Source: Loripinus fragilis (Eukaryota; Mollusca; Bivalvia; Lucinida; Lucinidae). From it: DNA of 64,000 bases. The notes beneath the pieces were generated by a model. The model searched no databases. It saw only the letters and a program-made list of their open reading frames with translations, and was not told the origin of the DNA. The translations under genes were made by a program, and so were the position numbers. Of this stretch, positions 55,946 through 64,000 are shown one piece after another; the stretch's first letter is position 1; every line of letters starts with the position of its first letter. Location of the stretch: assembly GCA_964019695.1 (NCBI GenBank), contig OZ026522.1, positions 61,775,811-61,839,810 of the forward strand, read 5' to 3'.

Positions 55946-56149
55946 GTTGTCAGAGTGACCAAGTACATGTGTATTGTTTGGAGTTGACTTTTCCCAGTAT
56001 TTAGAATCAATATGGTGCTACCCGAGCATGTCTCATTTTATTTCTACTACATGTTTTATGGTGATGGTTGTGTGGTCCAATTATGTTTCATTTTTATTTC
56101 AATGTTTATTTACAAGATTCCATATTTTTTCTTTATAATTTATAATTGC

Positions 56150-56860
56150 TTGTATCATATGACAATATGATGGGAGTGATAACGTCATTTATCATATGGT
56201 CATTTATCATATGACGTTGCATCTGGGAGTGAAATAACGCCAAGCAGTAAAATCGATAAACCACTGGTGGTTTACAGATTTTTGGGAAGCGTTATTACGT
56301 CCATAACAACATTGCGTACATAATGACAAAATTATAACGTTTTTACTGCAGAAATGAGATTTCAAAGTAATCTTAATGTCATATGAAAATGACTCTAACA
56401 TTTGTGCTCATGTATTAGTGAACTTGACTCGTTGCGAAAAAGAGAAAATATGCTCGGCATGCCTCACATTTTATCTCTTTTCCCCACCTATTTTAATAAT
56501 TTCAATAAAACATGAGCACTTATGTAAGATCCTCTATGTATCATATGACATCATGTCTGGGAGTGATATAACGTCATGTAGTAAAATTGATAAACCACTA
56601 GTGATTTACAGAATGATGTCCATACCAATGTCGCATACATAACGACAAGATCTTAATATTTTGATGCCAAAAATGAGATTTCAGAATAATTTTAGTGTCA
56701 CATGATAAATAGAATCTAACAGTCATACTCATGTTTTATTAAAATTATTAAACTCATTGTGAAAAAGCGATAAAATGTTTAACAAGCCTCACATTTTATT
56801 GCTTTTCCCCAACTAGTTTATTTAAATTCTATAGTTCATGAGCATTTGTGTAAGATCCCC
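56150..56860. repeat. Tandemly duplicated repeat (two units, about 330 bp)
   Basis: ATCATATGAC, TGGGAGTGATATAACGTCAT, AAAATTGATAAACCACTAGT, AAATGAGATTTCA, and CATGAGCAC / TAAGATCC recur in the same order from about 56,160 and 56,530. A third fragment lies near 42,360-42,400 (AGGATCTTGCATGAGTGCTC). Confidence 0.75.
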
Positions 56861-56939
56861 TATTTTCAGTGTCACTGAATCTGACTAGGTTAGTGTGGAG
56901 ACCTGTATTCTTTGGCTGTCTGCAACACTATACCTTGTA

Positions 56940-57150
56940 TTAGACAATATAACCTGGTACTGTAATGCCCTTTACTGCAATACCTGTATCTGGTATTGAA
57001 AATCTGATATTGCAATGCTTTGTGCAATGCATTTTACTGCGAAATGTTTTACCAGGCACTGCGTTGTCTTGTACTACAATACACAATCCTCTGCAATACC
57101 AGGCACTGTAATACCTTGTACTACCAAATAATGCTAAGTGTACAGTTTGC
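56940..57150. repeat. Degenerate short repeat of TGTAATACCTTGTACT words
   Basis: TGTATTAGACA, TGGTACTGTAATGCCCTTTA, CTGCAATACCTGTATCTGGT ATTG and GGCACTGTAATACCTTGTAC T show an irregular unit of roughly 20-30 bp, imperfect throughout. Confidence 0.55.
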
Positions 57151-57254
57151 TGTTTAAGGTATGGTAAATGTTCTAAAGTTTTGAACACTTTTTTCTTTCT
57201 GTTTTTAAATAAAATGTTGATTATCAGGGCTGGAATTCACAAATGCATGCCAGA

Positions 57255-57330
57255 ATAGAAAACAGGGAAGACACTGATCAGACTGCTTCTTCAGAAGAAG
57301 TCTGATCTGGGACTGCACTGTTTGTCTGGA
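57255..57330. repeat. Hairpin with the shared inner arm
   Basis: AACAGGGAAGACACTGATCA, GACTGCTTCTTCAGAAGAAG TCTGATCTGGGACTGCACTG. Related to the inner hairpins of families G, H and J. Confidence 0.7.
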
Positions 57331-57668
57331 CCTTTTCGGTAGCCAACTAGTGTTCAAAAGTTTAGGGCATTTACCATACCTGTTTTTCAGACCATTTAGG
57401 CTCACATTGAAGGTATATTTTGCGCCCTTGACCTTTTAACATGACCTTTGCTTGGCAGATGTGACACTATCTTCCGCAGAGACATTTTCACCATACTTGT
57501 GGTGTGTTGTTTTTTTTGAATAAGCAGAAGTGTTATTATTATAATGATACATCTTCTGAACCAGAAGAGATTTCATATAATGTCAAGAGATTTCACAAGA
57601 TGTCAAGCCTGATTTTAAACAAAAAAAAACCCAAACACCTCTTTAGTTTTCTGCTGCAGTTATAATTA

Positions 57669-57890
57669 AGGTTTAACTTTTTGCATGCTGGGTAATTTTT
57701 CATGCTTTTTTGTCGTCTTCTGAATTTATTCAGAATTAACTTTTGAAATAAAGATTCTTTCAGGAACACTTTCTGAGTGTCCAACAGTTTAGATCCAGAT
57801 CAGGACAGACTGATCTGGGTCAAATTGTTTGCAAAGGTTATTAGTAGACAACAAAAGTCGCCGTTAGCAAGGAACATGCTAAGTATTAAT
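57669..57890. repeat. Foldback MITE, family H
   Basis: GTTTAACTTTTTGCATGCTG GG, AGGAACACTTTCTGAGTGTC, GATCCAGATCAGGACAGACT GATCTGGGTC, GTTATTAGTAGACAACAAAA G. Confidence 0.82.
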
Positions 57891-57964
57891 ATGGATTGGT
57901 CGCAGTATCAGATGTTTAGTGAATGCAGCAGGATATGGGTTAAAAAGTTTGATATCAAATTTAA

Positions 57965-58130
57965 CTAACTCTTTACCTGCTTGGCTGCTAGTGTCATCTG
58001 CAGATGTCCATTGCAAACTGTTTGGACCCAGATCAGGCCCAACATAATGTTGGGCCTGATCTGGACACTTGTGGTTTTCCTGAAATAATTGTTTATAAAT
58101 GTTAGTTTTGAAAATTTAGCAGACAACAAA
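57965..58130. repeat. Foldback MITE, family H
   Basis: TAACTCTTTACCTGCTTGG, GCAAACTGTTTGGACCCAGA TC, AGGCCCAACATAATGTTGGG CCTGATCTGG. The right part is shortened. Confidence 0.75.
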
Positions 58131-58364
58131 TGTTTATTGAAAAAAGACCCATCATGCATATTGTTGTTGCATTGGATATCACTTGCTTTGCTCATACATA
58201 GTACTGGAGATTGACTTCAAATAACTTAACATATGATATTGACAGAATCAAAGTGCAATAGATATATTAAATACAGTCAAATTGTTAATTTGAAGTCCTT
58301 GGGACCAGAGTTAACTTCAAATTACCAGCAGTTTAAATTAAAGTTGGGACCTCTGCTTGCTGAC

Positions 58365-58580
58365 ACTCTTTGCATGCTGGGTAATTTTCCATGTTTTTGT
58401 AGTTGTCTGCTGACTTTTTTCAAAATTGACTTACTCAAACAATCAAACAATACTTACAGGAACACTATCAGAGTATCAAATGGTTTGGATCCAGATCAGG
58501 ACCGACAGGTCTGATCTTGATTCAAACTGTTTGCAAAGTTATCAGCAGATGACAAAAAACACCGCTAGAGGGCAAAGATC
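58365..58580. repeat. Foldback MITE, family H
   Basis: CTCTTTGCATGCTGGGTAAT, AGGAACACTATCAGAGTATC, GATCCAGATCAGGACCGACA GG, TTATCAGCAGATGACAAAA, AGGGCAAAG. Confidence 0.82.
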
Positions 58581-58584
58581 TAAG

Positions 58585-58700
58585 CATAGGAGCTTGAAAT
58601 TCTGTCTTTATATCACCTCAAAACCAAAAGCTCACAATGTCATTACGTAATGACATTATGGGATTTTAGAGGTGATACAAGGATCGAACTCAAGCTCGTG
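58585..58700. repeat. Foldback MITE, family Q
   Basis: AGGAGCTTGAAATTCTGTCT TTATATCACC, centre AATGTCATTACGTAATGACA TT, GGTGATACAAGGATCGAACT CAAGCTCGTG. A second copy lies inside a family B element at 59,080. Confidence 0.82.
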
Positions 58701-58984
58701 TGATCTAAGGCCTGTAAAACCAAAAGAATATAAAAAATATGTCTCAGCACCTACATTCCAATTCTCATACTTAAAAAAATGGGAAAGGCTTTCTACATGT
58801 ACATTTGTTGATGATTTAGTTAGGCCATAGTTATAACTAGATTAAAATATTTATATTTTATTTTTATTTTGAGGGTTGTTAAATAAGATAGTTTATAGTA
58901 AGGCTCTGTATCAGGTAAAAATAGCATTTTTTCATTGGATACAATCACATAAACATTGGATATCATTAACATGATTGTTAATTA

Positions 58985-59335
58985 GACAGTTTAGTGCCTT
59001 TATAACGCTATTTTTGGAGTTCCCTATGAATGGACCATGTCATTAGTTTAATTTTGCTATAAAGGGATAATTTTACCATAGGAGCTTTAAGTTCGATCCT
59101 TATATCACTTCTAAACCCTAAAACGAAAAATCTCATAATGTGAGATTTTGGTTTTGAGGCTATAGAGGTGAGATGAAGACAGAACTTCAAGCTCCTGTGA
59201 TTTTACAAAGGAATTACAGAAAAATTATCATATAATTTCTTTGTTAAATTGCATGAAAACATCTGGGAAAAATACACATGACTGTGTTATATCCAAATCT
59301 ATGTTAAAAAAAGGTGTGTTATGAAGGGGCTGCTG
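58985..59335. repeat. Foldback MITE, family B, containing a nested family Q
   Basis: Left TTTAGTGCCTTTATAACGCT, ATAAAGGGATAATTTTACCA; right TTATATCCAAATCTATGTTA, GTGTTATGAAGGGGCTGC. At 59,080-59,198 the family Q foldback (AGGAGCTTTAAGTTCGATCC ... GAACTTCAAGCTCCTGTGAT) interrupts it. Confidence 0.8.
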
Positions 59336-59544
59336 TTTTATTTGCTCTATTTTGATATAGACCGACATTTTTTTATAACAAAATAAAAGTTTATTCTTTT
59401 TTTTTGGTGGGATTGCAGGGTGAGAGGGAGGTGGGTGGAGTTGGGGAATGGCTTCCAATCTTCTTTGTACCATTAATTCTGTAGTTAGTGATCATATAAT
59501 TAATGCTATCCAATGTTTATTCAATTATCAGTGTTGTTGAAAAA

Positions 59545-59822
59545 TGCTATCTTTTAACAGATATGGTGCTAGAAAAGAGAGTGTTGATATTGACAGTTAG
59601 AATGAAAATGACATGTTGGAAAATAAATTATGCAATTATATCTTTCCTTTTTATTTCTTCATTAACTGTAAAGGCCCGGCTTTTGATATCCTTAAATCTA
59701 GAACCCAGTTTGCTGTTTCTAATAAAATAGTCAAAGGTGACATCTTCTACTGTGTAATAATTGTTAGGTAAACTATTGTGGTTTGTTAGATGTTCATCAG
59801 CCATCGTCAACAATTGCTTCAA
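59545..59822. other. Coding-like stretches, unassigned
   Basis: On the minus strand (59,628-59,822) an open stretch contains NNYYTVEDVTFDYFIRNSKL, GSRFKDIKSRAF. On the plus strand, TTTTAACAG at 59,560 precedes a short frame GARKESVDIDS ending in a stop, with an AATAAA at 59,621. Neither could be linked by phase to other exons or matched to a family. Confidence 0.2.
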
Positions 59823-60914
59823 TGGACATCTCCTAAACTACTAGCTGGATTTTGGTTAAACTTGGCAGGAGTGATCCTTCTATGGCCCTCTTCAATAATT
59901 GTTCAAATGGTTCCAGTCTGTTGCATATCTAGGCTACATGGGCTAAAATAGATTTTCGAAATGAAAGAAATATTCTTGTCGGAAACAAAAATGCCCAGAG
60001 CTTTGATGTTTTTGGTATGGTGCATCATCTAGTAGACCTGTACAAATTATGCCCTTTGTGCCAAAAACAGTCCCACCCTGGTAGCCACATGTTTTACATA
60101 GGCTTATATAGGGAAAACATGAAGAATACACAGGGCCTAGAGCCTTGATATTTGGTGTGTAGCATCATCTAGTGGACCTGTCAAGTTTGTTCAAATTTAT
60201 GCCCTTAATTGCGTCCAAAAATGGTCCCGCCCCAGGGGTCACATGTTTTACATGGGTTTATATAGGGAAACCATAAAAAAATCTTTTCTGAAACCAATAG
60301 GCCTAGAGCCTTTATATTTGGTATGTAGGAGCTAGTGGACGAAATTTGTTGAAATCATGCCCCTGTTGTGGCCAAAAGTGACCACATCCTGAGTGTCACA
60401 TGTTTTACATTGGCTTACATTTGTATACAGGGAAAACGTACACATATATTCTTGCATGAAACCACTAGGAATCGGCCTTAATATTTGATATGTAGCATCA
60501 TCTAGTGGACCTCTAACAAGTTTGATCAAATTATACCCGGGGCAAAAAATGGCCCTGCTCCGGTGGTCACATGTTTTACATAGGCTTATATAGGGAAAAC
60601 GTACAAAAATATTCTCGTCTGAAACCACAAGGCATAGAGCCTTGATGTTCATGATATTTGGTACCTAGTATCATCTATATAGTTGGCCTCTACCATATTT
60701 GTATAATTTATGACCCTGGGGCAATAAATGGCCCTGCCTCAGGTGTCACACGTTCTACATAATACCTTTAAAAGGAAAACATAAAAAATATTGAGTGGAA
60801 TCCCTGACCTAGACTCTTGATACTTGGTATGTAGCATTACCCAGTGGTTTCTTACCAAGTTTGTTCAAATTATGACCATTGGGAAAAAAGAACCTGCCCC
60901 TGGGATCAAATATA

Positions 60915-61752
60915 CTCAGAAGAAAAAGTTTAGTCAGTATTTATGTTTTCTCATAAAATCAACAATACTGCATATATCATTGTCATATTTTATACATGAG
61001 TTGTATTATCGTAACTTTACATGTACCTGTTAATTGCGTGACAAATAATGCGTCTATTAGACTGTATCAACCAAATTTCAAAATGCGCGATGTGCACGTG
61101 CTGCGGTAAACCGGCAGGGTTATTTTCTCATATACTGTTCGATATTGAAAGAGAGTTGTTCCTATTGCAATAATACGGAGAAAATTCAGTGCTAGCAAGC
61201 TTAATTCGCCGTCCAAGCTATCAACAAATTACAGAAATACCGCGTTTTGACGTTTTGAAACAGGTACACGTGTTGCTGACGTAACACGCAGTTTTGGATG
61301 CAATGAACAAACAATTTATCGTCTGCAAACACGTTTTCAACGGCCTGGCAGTAAAAATGACAAGCCTCCGTTGGGGACACCACGGATAACGAGGCCATTT
61401 GAAGTTAGGGTCATAGTGACGTCAACATGACGTAACCGCTTCATGGCGGCTTGGAAACTTCTTAAATTCCTTAGTCATGCAACAGGTACGAGAATTTCCG
61501 TCTGTACTGCCAGAAATCGTCTGAGGGGCGCTAGACTGATTTTTGAGTTATGAAATTTGAATTTTAATATTGACCATTTTGTGTAATTTTGATGAAGAAA
61601 ATGGGTATATTTTCCGAATGTTTTGTTGAAAATGTTCACATTTGTAAGACATAACATGAATTTTATTTTGAGTAAGGTTTTTGTCTATATTAAGACTGTC
61701 TTACAAAAGTATTGCACACAGTGTCTGTACTGACTAAACTTTTTCTTCTGAG
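60915..61752 (+). mobile_element. Tc1/mariner-like element, internally deleted
   Basis: Perfect 25-bp terminal inverted repeats (CTCAGAAGAAAAAGTTTAGT CAGTA and its mirror) with TA target copies at 60,913-60,914 and 61,753-61,754. The 838 bp body is too short for a full transposase (about 1 kb of coding alone) and holds only its N-terminal part. Confidence 0.93.
61251..61541 (+). pseudogene. Tc1-like transposase, N-terminal DNA-binding remnant
   Basis: The frame reads RFETGTRVADVTRSFGCNEQ, TIYRLQTRFQRPGSK and PPLGTPRITR, an HTH paired-like domain with the usual GRP-like linker. After one in-frame stop (61,428) it continues HATGTRISVCTARNRLRGAR, the second HTH. The catalytic DDE part is absent. 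Confidence 0.88.
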
Positions 61753-61930
61753 TATATTTTATAGGTTTATTTGGAGAAAACAAATCTTCCCGTCTGATAC
61801 CACAAGGCCTAGAGCCTCGATATCTGGTATGTAGCATCACCAAGTTGACTTCTGCCAAATTTGTTCAAATTATGGCTCTGGGCCATATGTGGCCCCGCCC
61901 TGGGGTCACATGTTTTACATAGGCTTATAT

Positions 61931-62335
61931 AGGCAAGCCTCGTTTCCCAATGGAACGGTGGGGCCTCCGGTTTGGATTTTTCCATCCACACTGAACACCA
62001 ATAATAGATTCTATTTATATCACATAATCAGAACCAGTCTGTGGGAAAGAAAAAAAACGAACTGCCGCACGCTGGCTGCACGTCGATCCGTAACGTCATA
62101 GTAATGTTAAATGACGTCACCATTTCGCATCTAAGCGTATTCAGGATTTTTGGAAGCCATTTTTCATTTTTATGGTTTTTTTCCAATATGAAATGCGGTA
62201 TTTAGTGGTAAACAAGAAAAAGAATCCATTATTAGTGTGAGGATGGGATAGCCTCGTGATGGCAATCGGTGATCGTTGGAACGGATTTTTCTACCCCACC
62301 CTCGCACTTATGATTGATCCTTATATTCTTTAAAC
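61931..62335. other. No recognised feature
   Basis: Mixed sequence with a hairpin of modest quality near 62,235-62,310 (TGTGAGGATGGGATAGCC against CCCACCCTCGCACTTATG). Confidence 0.35.
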
Positions 62336-62760
62336 AACATCTCCTCCTAAACCACTGGCCCAAAATCTAAAATAACTACACACAAATGTTCCTCATAAAG
62401 CCCTCTACCAAAATTGCCTAAAAGGTTATGCTCCGCCAAAAATGGCCACCAGAGCTATAAAAAAGAATGAAAAATCTTTAAACGACATCTGAACTGCTGG
62501 CCCCAATTTAAAATAATTTCACACAAATCTACCAAAATTGCCCAAATGGTTCCGCTGCGCCAAACAAAATGGCCACCAGAGCTAGAAATAGAAAAGCTTT
62601 TAAAGAAATCTCACGAACTGCAGGCCCAAATTCAAAATAATTTCACTCAAATCTATCTCATAGGGCCCTCTACCAAAAGTGCCCAAACGGTTTGGCTGTG
62701 CTACACCAAATGGCTGACAAAGCTTAAAATAGAAAAATTCTTTGAAGTGACTAAGTCTGT
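62335..62760. repeat. Tandem array, about three units of 110-150 bp
   Basis: TTTAAACAACATCTC, CTGGCCCAAAATCTAAAATA, CACACAAAT, CTACCAAAATTGCC, AAAAGGTTATGCTCCGCC and AAAATGGCCACCAGAGCTA recur in order with small changes. Confidence 0.85.
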
Positions 62761-63079
62761 CACTATGAACATTTTTTTAAAAAAAAGATTTTCTTTTTAA
62801 ATCATTTGTAAAAATAGAATTAAGTTATGTTTTCACAATAAATATGTTCGCCTCTGTAACAGCTGATTAGTGCAAGAAAAAGTGAATTATCATATCAAAA
62901 CAGGTTTTTTTCTTCTCTTGTTGGTAATTATTTGTGTCCCTCCAAAGTTATAGATGGATAATTTTTAACATAAAAGCTGTTGTTTTGATAGAGATAAATG
63001 GTTAAAATTTACAAAATGATAATGTAGACTCTGTGATAGTATTTAAGAATGTTCTCAGCCGTGACGAACCTTTCGTTCC

Positions 63080-63366
63080 TAAACATTAGCTTTTTGGAAA
63101 TAGGAAAGAACAAACCTTAGAACAAATTATAGTGTTTTAAACTATGATTCATACCTGAAAAGCATTATGTCATTCCAACAATATTGAAACAGTTAAACAT
63201 TTCTTTCTCGACTGTTAGAACTACAATAACCAAAGGATTACTTTGATGCAAACCGTCTCACAACACTGGATACTCTGCTGTACGGTAATAGCAATCTCTT
63301 CCTTCAGGCAAATACTGACATCTTTGAAGCAGTACAACTCTTTTTGAAACAAACAAACAGATTCTA
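63080..63366 (+). pseudogene. LINE fragment (reverse-transcriptase C-terminus)
   Basis: Codons read NIETVKHFFLDC, then YNNQRITLMQTVSQHW, then (next frame) DTLLYGNSNLFLQANTDIFE, AVQLFLKQTNRF and a stop. This matches the C-terminal box of many invertebrate LINE ORF2 proteins (ETxxHFLxxC..Y...R...LL.G......N..IF.AVQ.FI....RF). It has a frameshift and an internal stop, and only the 3' end is present. Confidence 0.72.
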
Positions 63367-63383
63367 GTTCAAGTTCAAATACG

Positions 63384-63650
63384 TCACAGAAAGTGCCCCT
63401 CCAGTAATATAATATATAAATATGTTATCGGAAGCTTGGATGCATACAGGTTTATGTAGTAAATTTGAATTACCGAGTTGCATCCCGGTGCCCATTTCGC
63501 TTCCACACAGCCTCTTGCATTTCCAACCTCTATATTGATTACATTCATGATATATTTCCGTTCTCCAAATACTATCTCATCTTTACTTAAATCCTCGTTA
63601 CTATATTGCAACCACTTCATGTTTGAAATATTAAATGCCATGTATGTAGT
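63384..63650 (-). other. Open stretch, possible exon, unidentified
   Basis: On the minus strand the frame reads MAFNISNMKWLQYSNEDLSK, DEIVFGERKYIMNVINIEVG, NARGCVEAKWAPGCNS, followed by G|GTAATT at about 63,473, a possible donor. It looks like real protein with no frame damage, but I do not recognise it and see no partner exon before the window ends. Confidence 0.35.
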
Positions 63651-63731
63651 ACACTATATTTATGTCTTAGGAGATGATCTAAATAAGCTCTAGCTTTCGT
63701 TCTAATCCTATTTATAATGTTTGTAATTTAA

Positions 63732-63904
63732 GAAATAGATCAGCTCCAGCAGTGAATTGTTGAGTAATAATTCACTGTTTGGAGGTCAGTTGTAAAGAAG
63801 TTCAAATCACGAGCGCGCATCGCGAGTGATTTATCTTCGTACAACTGACCTCCAAACAGTGAATTATTACTCAACAATTCACTCACTGGGGCTGATCTAT
63901 TTCG
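63732..63904. repeat. Foldback element with long, near-perfect arms
   Basis: GAAATAGATCAGCTCCAG, TGAATTGTTGAGTAATAATT and CACTGTTTGGAGGTCAGTTG are mirrored by CAACTGACCTCCAAACAGTG, AATTATTACTCAACAATTCA and GGGGCTGATCTATTTC. The loop holds a second hairpin (ATCACGAGCGCGCATCGCGA GTGAT). Confidence 0.92.
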
Positions 63905-64000
63905 ATACTAACACACAATAAACGACGAAAACACATTCGAAGTCTTCAGCTTCTTCCAACTTTCCGCCATTGCACTGAAGAACTCCCGCCAATACTTAGA

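Larger units (their letters stand above)
59830..61930. repeat. Tandem array, family K (about 183 bp units), split by a Tc1-like element
   Basis: Each unit carries GGCCTAGAGCCTTGATATTT, GGTATGTAGCATCATCTAGT GG, AAGTTTGTTCAAATTATG, CAAAAATGGCCC, GGGGTCACATGTTTTACATA, GGCTTATATAGGGAAAAC. About five units precede and one follows the insertion at 60,915-61,752. Confidence 0.88.

Overview
The window is intron-rich, AT-rich animal DNA, with small exons (33 to 208 coding bases) separated by kilobase introns full of transposable elements. The kinds of repeat suggest a bivalve mollusc: many foldback MITEs, tRNA-derived SINEs, a CR1/jockey-like LINE, a DIRS retrotransposon, and tandem arrays built on GGTCA words. 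That placement is inference; the host genes only require a bilaterian.

Layout of the genes. Positions 1 to 20,758 hold the 5' part of DNAI1 (axonemal outer-arm dynein intermediate chain 1) on the minus strand: eight in-frame coding exons, 176 codons, with the WD-repeat part lying beyond the left edge. Only 291 bp separate its start codon from that of a complete FAM219 gene on the plus strand: five exons from 21,050 to 43,933, 172 residues. From memory, FAM219A and DNAI1 are also head-to-head neighbours on human 9p13.3, so the window seems to keep an ancient divergent gene pair with a shared promoter. A third, unrecognised plus-strand gene is suggested by three exons with compatible phases at about 45.2, 52.8 and 55.3 kb.

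Layout of the repeats. DNAI1 introns carry foldback MITEs, SINEs and a 3 kb divergent tandem array (12.9-15.9 kb) with AAGGTCAAGGTCA words. FAM219 intron 1 holds an antisense LINE (21.3-25.4 kb) with ORF1 and a once-frameshifted ORF2. FAM219 intron 3 holds a decayed 6.6 kb DIRS element with inverted terminal repeats and an internal complementary region. Downstream of FAM219 lie a Helentron/HINE-like insertion with ten 142 bp monomers carrying palindromes like oestrogen response elements (45.6-47.2 kb), a 61 bp minisatellite with higher-order structure (50.7-52.3 kb), and a 183 bp tandem array split by a Tc1-like element (59.8-61.9 kb).

At least ten foldback families recur. Several carry target-site and end signatures that place them (piggyBac-like TTAA/CCC..GGG; hAT-like CAGGG; mariner- or pogo-like with TA). 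Families with unrelated ends share a near-identical inner hairpin arm of the type CAAACAGTGTGGACCCAGAT. Nested insertions give a relative chronology. No bacterial-type operon, CRISPR array or true tRNA/rRNA gene was seen.
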